Assembly: GCA_905480645.1 (NCBI GenBank)
Contig: CAJQRC010000010.1
Span: 1-64,000 of the forward strand
DNA from: an uncultured Tateyamaria sp.
Lineage (GTDB): Bacteria; Pseudomonadota; Alphaproteobacteria; Rhodobacterales; Rhodobacteraceae
Direction: 5' to 3'
DNA: 64,000 bases
Position numbers and translations under genes: made by a program. Positions 1 through 7,326 of the stretch are shown here, piece after piece. The notes beneath the pieces were generated by a model, which was given only the letters and a program-made list of their open reading frames with translations, was not told where the DNA came from and searched no databases. Positions within the stretch are counted from its first letter, which is position 1. Every line of letters starts with the position of its first letter.

Positions 1-45
1 CTCATAACCTGAAGGTCGTAGGTTCAAATCCTACTCCCGCAACCA
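1..45 (+). tRNA. tRNA-fMet (CAT), 5' part outside window
   Basis: The window opens in the anticodon loop (CTCATAA, anticodon CAT) and continues through variable loop, T arm (GGTTCAAATCC) and acceptor 3' strand CTCCCGCAA to an encoded CCA. The 3' half matches bacterial initiator tRNA (AAGGTCGTxGGTTCAAATCC, CCCGCAACCA) rather than elongator tRNA-Met. The anticodon stem 3' strand reads CCTG instead of the usual CCCG. About 32 bases at the 5' end are missing, so the stems cannot be fully paired. Confidence 0.9.
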
Positions 46-304
46 ACAAAACTTCCTAAAACAATAATAAATCTATTATGAAATAAAGGCGTAATGCTCT
101 TTATTGCTGATGCCCTCGAAATAGTGGCAGTTCGCAATATTATAATCTGTAAATAATAATTTGGGAATTTTCGACAAATCTCAATTATGCTAAGCTTCTA
201 AATCAAATTTATGTTTGAACAGTGTTATACTTATGCTTAAGTTTTATTGTAAAAGTAACAATCTGATCGATAATTGTTGCAAACACCTGTGAAATTGGCT
301 TGCT

Positions 305-1237
305 ATGACCTTAACTTTATCTCTCAACACAAACCCATTGGTCAATAGATTTGCTCAATCAGACGTTCTTATCGAAACAATCGCTCGGGATATTAAGATA
401 CGTGACGTGCAATTGACACACGAATTTATTAACCCTAGTTGGCCGGCTTCGACAATTGTGAAATTAACTAATGAAATGTATAAAGCACTTCGCCGGACCG
501 GAGTACGCATTACATCAGGAATGACAGGGCCATATGGACGGTTGAACCATTTTGGACATCCGAACAAGGAAGTTCGAAAATATTATGTTGAATGGTTTAA
601 GACATTTGCTGAAATTATTGCAAATTTAGGTGGATCTTCGATAGGCACGCAGTTTGCCATTTTTACCTTCAAGGACTTTGATGATCCTGTACGGAGGGAA
701 GATCTTATTAAGATTGCAATTGATTGTTGGGCTGAGGTGGCAGAGCATGGAGCTAAAGTTGGTTTGGAATTTATTTTTTGGGAGCCAATGAGCATTAGGC
801 GGGAGTTTGGTGAAACGATTCAAGCTAGTCTCGCGCTCCAAAGCCGATTGTCTGCTCGTGGTATGGCCATACCAATGTGGATGATGGCTGACATTGACCA
901 CGGTGATCTAACAAGTATGAACCAAGATGACTTTGATCCTTACGCTTGGGCACGTTCTATCCCGCTGGTTAGCCCTATCATTCATATAAAACAAAGTTCA
1001 ATCGATAAGACTGGACATCAGCCATTTGTAGAAAAATTCAATGTCAAGGGTCGAATACAGCCAGAACCATTTTTGAAGGCTCTAAATTTTGGAGGAGCAA
1101 GGGATAATGAAATTTGCCTAGAATTGAACTTTAAGGAACGGGAACCTAACGACCGTGAAGTTATCCCGCATATTGCTGAAAGTGTTGCATTCTGGAAACC
1201 TTATATCGACACTGGTGCACAGGATCTTAAAATTTAA
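305..1237 (+). CDS. eryC: D-erythrulose-1-phosphate 3-epimerase (EryC-like), TIM-barrel sugar phosphate epimerase
   Basis: A 310-residue xylose-isomerase-like TIM barrel protein. Its opening (LSLNTNPLVNRFA), QLTHEFINPSWPA, SGMTGPYGRLNHFGHP and the C-terminal LELNFKEREPNDREVIP stretch agree with my recollection of EryC of Brucella and rhizobia, which is also about 310 residues. In that family the enzyme epimerises D-erythrulose 1-phosphate to L-erythrulose 1-phosphate in erythritol breakdown. Candidate metal ligands lie in FIFWEP, MMADIDHGD, HIKQ and the late LEL strand. The next two genes are the next two isomerases of the pathway, which strengthens the call. The ATG has no clear Shine-Dalgarno sequence. 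Substrate is inferred from family and context. Confidence 0.85.
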   Translation: MTLTLSLNTNPLVNRFAQSDVLIETIARDIKIRDVQLTHEFINPSWPASTIVKLTNEMYKALRRTGVRITSGMTGPYGRLNHFGHPNKEVRKYYVEWFKTFAEIIANLGGSSIGTQFAIFTFKDFDDPVRREDLIKIAIDCWAEVAEHGAKVGLEFIFWEPMSIRREFGETIQASLALQSRLSARGMAIPMWMMADIDHGDLTSMNQDDFDPYAWARSIPLVSPIIHIKQSSIDKTGHQPFVEKFNVKGRIQPEPFLKALNFGGARDNEICLELNFKEREPNDREVIPHIAESVAFWKPYIDTGAQDLKI

Positions 1238-1378
1238 TTCAAGTTAGTTGAAACGATTTTTAATTATATTCTGTCGTCTTTATTATAATCTTGATGAAGG
1301 CATTGCTTAGTAGGAAGCTGTACGCTTACTTAAATAAATTCGATTTCACCGTTAGTAATTGATCTGGAGAGGTTAGGT

Positions 1379-2149
1379 ATGGAAGAACCGAAATTTTGGA
1401 TTGGAACTAGCTGGAAAATGAATAAAAACCTCGTTGATGCGCTGCAGTTCGCAGATGCTCTTGTGGCAGACGAAAAAAATTATGATCCACGGATAAAGCG
1501 TTTTGTTATTCCTTCTTTTACAAATATTCGAGAAGTAAAAAAGGTTCTTGTAAACACTTCTGTTCAAGTTGGTGCTCAAAATATGCATTGGATGGATGAA
1601 GGGGCTTGGACAGGTGAAGTTTCACCATTAATGTTAAAAGAATGTGATGTTGACATTGTTGAGCTTGGGCACTCTGAACGTCGTCAGTATTTTGGTGAGA
1701 CAAATGAAACAGTTGGATTGAAAGCTGCAACTGCAGTTCGTCATGGGTTTATTCCTTTAATTTGCATTGGTGAAACTCTTGAAGAACGAGAATCTGGTCG
1801 GGCGCAAGAAGTCTTAGCAGAGCAAGTACACGCAGCGCTGAAGCCTATTGCAAAAGAAATTTTGAATGCAGAAGTGTTGTTGGCGTATGAGCCAGTCTGG
1901 GCTATCGGTGTAAATGGCCTCCCTGCAAGCTCTGACTATGCAGATGCGCGACAAGCTGAAATTATAAAAATTTCTAAAGATATTTTGGGACGTGTAGTAC
2001 CTTGCCTTTATGGTGGCTCTGTTAATGCTAAAAACTGTCAAGAATTGATCAAATGTGATCATATTGATGGTTTATTTATTGGACGCTCTGCTTGGAACGT
2101 GGATGGTTACCTTGATATTCTATCGAAATGCTCTTCAGCGCTTAAATAA
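1379..2149 (+). CDS. eryH: L-erythrulose-1-phosphate isomerase (EryH / TpiA2 type)
   Basis: A 256-residue triose-phosphate-isomerase family protein. The N-terminal catalytic Lys lies in TSWKMN, where ordinary TIM has GNWKMN. The catalytic His is in ELGHSERR, the catalytic Glu in AYEPVWAIG, and a phosphate-binding YGGSVN motif is present. The TSWKMN variant and the position between eryC-like and rpiB-like genes fit EryH, which converts L-erythrulose 1-phosphate to D-erythrulose 4-phosphate, rather than the glycolytic enzyme. GGAGAGG lies just upstream of the ATG. The 141-base gap after eryC could hold a second promoter. If the cell lacks another tpiA, the gene might serve glycolysis; that cannot be judged here. 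Confidence 0.82.
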   Translation: MEEPKFWIGTSWKMNKNLVDALQFADALVADEKNYDPRIKRFVIPSFTNIREVKKVLVNTSVQVGAQNMHWMDEGAWTGEVSPLMLKECDVDIVELGHSERRQYFGETNETVGLKAATAVRHGFIPLICIGETLEERESGRAQEVLAEQVHAALKPIAKEILNAEVLLAYEPVWAIGVNGLPASSDYADARQAEIIKISKDILGRVVPCLYGGSVNAKNCQELIKCDHIDGLFIGRSAWNVDGYLDILSKCSSALK

Positions 2150-2172
2150 AATTTTTGATAAAAGGATAAACT

Positions 2173-2628
2173 ATGAAAATTGCAATTGCTGGAGATAGTG
2201 CAGGAGAAGGCCTAGCTAGAGTTCTCGCAGATTATCTAAAAGATATGTATAATATTTCTGAGGTCTCACAAAGTGAAGTGGGCCCAGAAGCATTTTATGC
2301 CAACCTCTCAGATCGAGTTGGAAGCGCAGTTGTGAGTGGCATGTATGATAGGGCGATATTGGTATGTGGAACAGGGATTGGTGTTGCAATGAGTGCAAAT
2401 AAAGTGCCAGGAATCCGTGCCGCGCAATGCCATGATACGTATTCAGCAGAGCGCGCTGCTCTCTCAAATGATGCGCAAATTATAACCATGGGTGCACGTG
2501 TCATAGGTCCTGAATTGGCAAAATCGATAGCTGCTACATTTCTGAAAAGTATCTTTGATCCGAATGGTCGCTCAGCAGACAATGTCCAAGCTATCAAAGA
2601 TGTCGATGCAAAGTATAATAAAATATAA
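2173..2628 (+). CDS. eryI: D-erythrulose-4-phosphate isomerase (EryI, RpiB family)
   Basis: A 151-residue RpiB/LacAB-type sugar phosphate isomerase. It shows the N-terminal IAGDSAGEG segment, the active-site [13 protein letters not shown] motif with its catalytic Cys, the CHDTYSAE segment and the late MGARVIG strand. In the erythritol pathway this branch converts D-erythrulose 4-phosphate to D-erythrose 4-phosphate, which enters the pentose phosphate pathway. It starts 23 bases after eryH with AAAGGA upstream, so the two are co-transcribed. RpiB proper acts on ribose 5-phosphate. The assignment to the tetrulose substrate rests on the eryC-eryH context and the SAGEG variant. Confidence 0.82.
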   Translation: MKIAIAGDSAGEGLARVLADYLKDMYNISEVSQSEVGPEAFYANLSDRVGSAVVSGMYDRAILVCGTGIGVAMSANKVPGIRAAQCHDTYSAERAALSNDAQIITMGARVIGPELAKSIAATFLKSIFDPNGRSADNVQAIKDVDAKYNKI

Positions 2629-2910
2629 CTATCGGAGGTGAGCATTTTGTATTAGATGAATTTAATTTTTACTAGTGGGGCAAGCTGATTGGCCACCTCT
2701 ATAGTCCTTAACCTGTAATTTATTGTTCGCTCATAAAGATGAAAAACACGATGTCTTCGCTTGGGAGCCACTTTCTGAGGTTACATTGAGACGCTCTTTC
2801 GTATCATTAACCATGAAGCTTTTTGTCAACTGACGCTTTTGAAAAGCTTTACAGGAAAGCCGCCATTATAAATCAAGTTTAAAAGAAACATCATCCACTG
2901 TGACAAAGGC

Positions 2911-3945
2911 TCAAAATACAATTTGTAGTTTTATGTCAGTTGGTCGCTGTTCAACGGCTCGATCAAAAGCTGCTATGCTATCCTTAAAAGCGAAAGTCTC
3001 TGAAATAAGAGGTTTTAGATCCACCTTACCTGTGGCTATTAAATTTATAGCACGATCATAAACATTGGCATAACGAAACACTGTTTCTATGCGCACTTCC
3101 TTGGCTTGTAGAGAAACGATGTCAACTGGTGCGGGTTCTACTGGCATACCTACGAGGATAATGGCGCCACCAGGGCAGACAAAAAGAGGTGATTGGATGA
3201 TGGCTCTCTGTGACCCTGAACATTCGAATACAAGATCACATCCCCATCCTTTAGTTTCATGATCTATTCTTTTGTTTGCGTTGTTCTCGCTGAGGTTTAT
3301 TGGAATTATTGCATCATATTGGCCAATTAGGTCTAGTTTGGGCTCTGCGAAGTCTGTGATGATCACTTTGGAGCATCCGCCTGCAAGTGCGGCTAAAGCA
3401 ACCATCATACCGATTGGGCCAGCGCCCTGAACCAGTGCAACATCCCCCGGTTTGATTTTCGCGCGATATGCTGCCTGCATTCCGATTGCAAATGGTTCTA
3501 CCATGGCACCCTCACCAAAAGTCACATGATTAGGCAATTGATAGGTAAACTTTGCAGGGTGAACTACTTCGGGAGTTAAGCATCCGTGTATTGGCGGGGT
3601 TGCCCAGAAACGGACCTTAGGATCTACGTTATAGATGCCTAATTTGGTAGCTAGCGAATTAGGATCAGGAATACCTGGCTCCATACATACACGATCACCT
3701 TTTTTAAGATTTGAAACTGCACTTCCAACTTCAATAATTGTCCCAGATGCTTCATGCCCCAACACCATCGGTTCTTTAACGACAAATGGACCAATTTTCC
3801 CATGTGTGTAATAGTGCACATCACTTCCACAAACACCTACAGTGTGAATGGCAATCCTGACATCATGTGGACCAAATGGCATGTTAAGATTGATCTCACG
3901 TAGAGACAGCTTCCCCTTTTCTTCCAAAACGAGAGCTTGAGGCAT
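2911..3945 (-). CDS. Zinc-dependent polyol dehydrogenase (xylitol/sorbitol dehydrogenase family)
   Basis: A 344-residue medium-chain dehydrogenase/reductase. The start MPQALVLEE is preferred over a longer upstream start because GAAAGGATC sits just before this ATG. The catalytic zinc site is visible as [10 protein letters not shown] and GHEASG, followed by EP and the VPFA-type MVEPFAIG helix. The NAD-binding motif is [14 protein letters not shown]. The segment with [11 protein letters not shown] is typical of xylitol dehydrogenases (D-xylulose reductases), and the four structural-zinc cysteines of classical alcohol dehydrogenases are absent. Expected reaction: NAD-dependent oxidation of a polyol at C2. 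It converges on the ery genes and might act on a tetritol, but the substrate is unproven. Confidence 0.85.
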   Translation of the reverse strand: MPQALVLEEKGKLSLREINLNMPFGPHDVRIAIHTVGVCGSDVHYYTHGKIGPFVVKEPMVLGHEASGTIIEVGSAVSNLKKGDRVCMEPGIPDPNSLATKLGIYNVDPKVRFWATPPIHGCLTPEVVHPAKFTYQLPNHVTFGEGAMVEPFAIGMQAAYRAKIKPGDVALVQGAGPIGMMVALAALAGGCSKVIITDFAEPKLDLIGQYDAIIPINLSENNANKRIDHETKGWGCDLVFECSGSQRAIIQSPLFVCPGGAIILVGMPVEPAPVDIVSLQAKEVRIETVFRYANVYDRAINLIATGKVDLKPLISETFAFKDSIAAFDRAVEQRPTDIKLQIVF

Positions 3946-4063
3946 AATCGATCCTTTCAACGACTTTAGTCTTGGCTTTTGAAGCGCAGTTTAAAGTATT
4001 GATCAAAACTGCGGGTTTTTTGATTGTCTACTTTCAAAAATGGTGTCACCTAACGTCCTAGCG

Positions 4064-4555
4064 CTAATGGTTATGGTCTTCGTCAAGAGACCCATGAATC
4101 GCGAACTGGTCTAAATCGGCATCGCGAGGTTCGACTACGCGAAAACTCTCTTTTACACCTGCTTCGGTTAATTCCCGAGAAACAAGTAGGAGAGTGTTAG
4201 GGGGCTGACCATCGCAGATATCGATCATATGTCTCATTTCTTCTCGGGCTACTCCTTCTGCATCTGTAATGGATGGGGCTCCATAGACGTCCACAAAATG
4301 TTGAGAAAGAGTTTTCAATAGAAGATCAAACTCTGATTGTTCAGTCTGTGTTACTGCTACCACTGAAACCCGACCAAATGTCTCGATTCCAAGCCATCCG
4401 TTTGAAAATGCCTGACGTGCTTTGCCTACCAGATCAGCCTCTGACCAGTTGGAAAACTCAAAACCACCTGATATGCACCACTCCCCTGTGCCAGCAGGGG
4501 AGTGGAATATATTCATGTCACTTTCGTCAAAGTGTATTGCGCGGGCCAACATCAT
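4064..4555 (-). CDS. DUF6505 family protein
   Basis: A 163-residue soluble protein starting MMLARAIHFDESD, with the conserved-looking GEWCISGGFEFSNW segment. I recognise it as the DUF6505 family of Rhodobacterales; no biochemical role is known to me. The start codon is an ATG doublet with GGAGG supplied by the end of the preceding gene, which stops only four bases upstream. It is the last gene of DUF6494-mrp-ligase-like-DUF6505, next to the formate dehydrogenase region, which suggests a part in maturation of metalloenzymes there. No signal peptide or membrane segment is seen. Confidence 0.72.
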   Translation of the reverse strand: MMLARAIHFDESDMNIFHSPAGTGEWCISGGFEFSNWSEADLVGKARQAFSNGWLGIETFGRVSVVAVTQTEQSEFDLLLKTLSQHFVDVYGAPSITDAEGVAREEMRHMIDICDGQPPNTLLLVSRELTEAGVKESFRVVEPRDADLDQFAIHGSLDEDHNH

Positions 4556-4559
4556 GCTA

Positions 4560-5261
4560 TCAGTCCTCCAGAATCGAAGTTAGTGGGATTAGGTGCGTTT
4601 TTTTTGTATCGCGCAACAGCATTCCAAACTTTTCGTCTACACCTAGGTAGGTACCAGTCATTCTATTTATTTTGATGTCTTCTCCGATACCATGAGCAAG
4701 CCCACGCCATTCTTTATGCAAAGGACCAACTCCCTCATCCAACCAAGTGTTGATACCCACTAATGAGTGCTTGACCCACGCCTCGAGTAATGCTGCCGCA
4801 TTCACCTCTACGCAGCCTTCAGCATAAAGCGCGGTCTGGTCTGGCGTTTGGCCAGTATCATCTGAGGCGGGCCAAAGCGGCAACTCAAGGCCGATGATTA
4901 GCCAATCAGGTACGGTTTCAGGATCAGAGCTTGATGCCGAAGCCTGAAGGCCACCGCAAGTTGCACCATTGATCAGTATTCCACCATCCCATTCCAAATG
5001 AACTGCGACCTCTGGTGGCGCCAGCGCACCTAGAGCATTTTGAAACCCAACACCGCACAATGGCACCATAGCAATTGCATCACAAAGAATAACTTCTGGC
5101 ACAAAAACTATTGCTGCTCTCAAAATATCTTTGCCTAGGTTGTAAACAACTAAACCTGCATCACACCCACGAGCAGCTTCTGCACATGCTTTACTAAATG
5201 GATTGATTGGTCCTTCGACAGCTAGTCCGCTGAATAGAGGGGGGAACGTTACTACAGTCAT
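4560..5261 (-). CDS. Biotin/lipoate A/B protein ligase-like protein (degenerate active site)
   Basis: A 233-residue protein with a class II biotin/lipoyl ligase-like catalytic domain (roughly residues 1-165, including the WDGGILINGATCGGL strand-loop) and a small C-terminal SH3-like domain (HKEWRGLAHGIGE...YLGVDEKFGMLL), as in BirA. The GRGRxGR biotinyl-adenylate loop of true biotin ligases is not visible; the equivalent stretch reads YNLGKDILRAAIVFVPE. It overlaps the Mrp ATPase gene by four bases. Activity on a biotinyl or lipoyl domain is doubtful, and a role tied to the formate dehydrogenase neighbourhood is inferred from location only. Confidence 0.72.
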   Translation of the reverse strand: MTVVTFPPLFSGLAVEGPINPFSKACAEAARGCDAGLVVYNLGKDILRAAIVFVPEVILCDAIAMVPLCGVGFQNALGALAPPEVAVHLEWDGGILINGATCGGLQASASSSDPETVPDWLIIGLELPLWPASDDTGQTPDQTALYAEGCVEVNAAALLEAWVKHSLVGINTWLDEGVGPLHKEWRGLAHGIGEDIKINRMTGTYLGVDEKFGMLLRDTKKTHLIPLTSILED

Positions 5262-6313
5262 GCTTTATCTGCTTCAATTAGTGCATTTGCAACCATTCTA
5301 AATGCTTGGGCTTGTGGTGAGTCTGGTTTCGACACCACAATCGGGGCCCCACCATCTGCAGCCAATCGAATATCTAAATGCAACGGGATCTCTGCTAGCA
5401 AAGGCACATCTAGTTTTTTAGCTTCGGCTTTTACGCCGCCATGGCTAAAAATTTGCTCTTCATGCCCACAATTAGAACAAATATGTGTGCTCATATTTTC
5501 GATCATACCAAGGACGGGGGTGCCCATTTGCTTGAACATGTCAATTCCTTTACGGGCATCTAACAAAGCTACATCTTGTGGAGTTGATACAATCACAACG
5601 CCATCTAAGTGGGCCTTTTGCGCCAGTGTCATTTGTACATCACCGGTCCCTGGGGGTAGATCGACTATTAGGACATCGAGTGCTCCCCATTGTACCTGGG
5701 TAAGCATCTGTTGTAGCGCACCCATTAGCATAGGACCGCGCCACACAACGGCTTGATCTTCGTTAGTCATCAATCCGATAGACATCATCGTCACGCCATA
5801 GTTTCGTAGTGGTAAGATCATTTTGCCATCGGGGCTTTGCGGGCGGCCGGAAATCCCTAACATTCGTGGTTGTGAAGGCCCGTACACATCAGCATCCAAC
5901 ATTCCAACTTTGCGCCCTTCCACAGCTAGTGCACAGGCGAGGTTAGCTGCGACAGTAGATTTTCCAACGCCCCCTTTACCTGAAGCCACTGCGATAATGC
6001 GGTTGATTCCGGGGACTTTTTCAGGCCCTTTCGCTTCTGCACTCCGGCCAGGCTTGAGATCTGGTGGTGGAGCCTTGTTGGCGTGAGATGTCATTATAAT
6101 AGACACAGATTTAGCGCCCAAGACGTTCAACTTTTCTTCAGCTTCGGATTTTGTAGCCAAGAAAGGTTCAGGTTGATCCACTTCCATAACAAATCGAACT
6201 GCACCGTCCTCTACGTTCAATGCTCGAACCAATCCGGCCTCTATTAAATTAATGCCTGAGGGGGCTTTGACCTCTTTCAAGCATTGAATAACTGTCTCAC
6301 GAGAAACCAACAC
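5258..6313 (-). CDS. apbC: Mrp/NBP35 family iron-sulfur cluster carrier ATPase (ApbC)
   Basis: A 351-residue MinD-like ATPase. Residues 1-75 form a MIP18/DUF59-type domain, a proline/glycine-rich linker follows, and the deviant Walker A motif GKGGVGKST lies at about 112-120. DADVYGPSQP, DLPPGTGD and a C-terminal CSNCG pair near 278 that holds a bridging Fe-S cluster are all present. Family members load Fe-S clusters on apoproteins in the cytoplasm. It starts with GTG directly after the DUF6494 stop, so the two are translationally coupled. The neighbouring FdhA, FdhB and polyferredoxin need many [4Fe-4S] clusters, so a dedicated maturation role is a reasonable inference. Confidence 0.92.
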   Translation of the reverse strand: MLVSRETVIQCLKEVKAPSGINLIEAGLVRALNVEDGAVRFVMEVDQPEPFLATKSEAEEKLNVLGAKSVSIIMTSHANKAPPPDLKPGRSAEAKGPEKVPGINRIIAVASGKGGVGKSTVAANLACALAVEGRKVGMLDADVYGPSQPRMLGISGRPQSPDGKMILPLRNYGVTMMSIGLMTNEDQAVVWRGPMLMGALQQMLTQVQWGALDVLIVDLPPGTGDVQMTLAQKAHLDGVVIVSTPQDVALLDARKGIDMFKQMGTPVLGMIENMSTHICSNCGHEEQIFSHGGVKAEAKKLDVPLLAEIPLHLDIRLAADGGAPIVVSKPDSPQAQAFRMVANALIEADKA

Positions 6314-6505
6314 CTACGCACCTTCAATCTTGCCAGTGACAACGTGTTCGAGATTGATGCCATCAACCGTCAGGACCATTTTTACTTCAAAGCTTTTGCC
6401 AGTTGTGTCTTTTGCCTTTCGCATCGCTTCTTCTATAGCCTGTTGGGAGGTCACTCCTACTTGCTTTAAAAACTTGCGCATCGACATATTAAAGTCTTCG
6501 CTCAT
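6314..6505 (-). CDS. DUF6494 family small protein
   Basis: A 63-residue protein with the sequence core SMRKFLKQVGVTSQQAIEEA, recognised as DUF6494, a family of short alphaproteobacterial proteins of unknown function. It looks like a helical N-terminal half followed by a beta-rich C-terminal half (EVKMVLTVDGINLEHVVTG). There are no cysteines or membrane segments. It is the first gene of the minus-strand accessory set and abuts the Mrp ATPase. It is divergent from the cytochrome gene at 6601, so the roughly 95-base gap should hold both promoters. Confidence 0.8.
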   Translation of the reverse strand: MSEDFNMSMRKFLKQVGVTSQQAIEEAMRKAKDTTGKSFEVKMVLTVDGINLEHVVTGKIEGA

Positions 6506-6600
6506 GGTAAAGTTCTCCGCTTTATTGGAATTGTTGACGAAGACACCCTAGCGCTCTTAGGCTGGTACGCAAGCTAACAAAATATAATGGGGGAGCTGTA

Positions 6601-7326
6601 ATGCTGATAAAAGTAGTCATTTTGATAATTTTAATGACTAATCCCGTTTGGGCACAGGGCAAAATGTTTACTTTGCATGTTCCAATTGAGTTAGCTGAAA
6701 CAGGGTTTATGAAGCATCTGTTGCCTCGATTTTCTCTGAAAACTGGAGTGCGTATAACGATTTCACTTGAAGCAGGTGAGGCTACTTTTGGATCAGATGG
6801 TAAGCCTGTTTTTCGTCAAAATGATAAGATTTGGCATCTTTCTAGAACAAATGATGCAGACACTGAGGTTTTTGAGGCTTGGTTGTTGTCGGATGTTGGT
6901 AAGCGTACGATTGAGGCTTATGCACCAAATGGGAATGTTTTATTTAACTCTGATGTTGCCCAAGTTGATGAAATTGAAGTTGTTGCGTTGACAGGTGATT
7001 TAGGTTTGGGTGAGGCTGTGAGTTTTGAAAAATGTGGTAGATGTCACGCCATCAATGAGACCAATCGTATGGATACAATTGGATCAAGTCCGTCTTTTGC
7101 TCTGATGAGGACTTTTCCAGATTGGCAGTCCCGGTTCGAAAGTTTTTTTGTCCTTAGACCGCATCCATCATTCACTCAAGTCAAGGATATTACTGAACCA
7201 TTTCCAGATAACTTGCCCCCGCCCATAATACCAATCGAATTGACGGTACACGAAATTGAAGCGATAACTGCTTATGTTGGATCGATCGAGCCGGCAGACC
7301 TTGGAGCACCCATTCAAACTCAGTGA
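6601..7326 (+). CDS. Periplasmic c-type cytochrome with TupA-like N-terminal segment
   Basis: A 241-residue secreted protein: signal peptide at 1-19 (cleavage after VWA), a roughly 100-residue N-terminal domain, then a cytochrome c domain with heme motif CGRCH at about 145-149. The N-terminal part resembles pieces of the TupA protein encoded at 19397. TGFMKHLLPRFSLKTGVRI matches the TupA start region, and AWLLSDVGKRTIEAYAPNG matches the TupA end region SWLTSKRAETLINGYTVDG. The middle of the binding protein is missing. Strong RBS GGGGAGC precedes the ATG. It overlaps the convergent polyferredoxin gene by 7 bases. A likely role is electron transfer for the nearby formate dehydrogenase; the function of the binding-protein remnant is unknown. 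Confidence 0.75.
   Translation: MLIKVVILIILMTNPVWAQGKMFTLHVPIELAETGFMKHLLPRFSLKTGVRITISLEAGEATFGSDGKPVFRQNDKIWHLSRTNDADTEVFEAWLLSDVGKRTIEAYAPNGNVLFNSDVAQVDEIEVVALTGDLGLGEAVSFEKCGRCHAINETNRMDTIGSSPSFALMRTFPDWQSRFESFFVLRPHPSFTQVKDITEPFPDNLPPPIIPIELTVHEIEAITAYVGSIEPADLGAPIQTQ

Noticed and set aside
2629-2910. Hidden gene or terminator after eryI
   Set aside because: Only very short frames; weak inverted GGAGGTG/CACCTC match about 50 bases apart without a T-run, not convincing.
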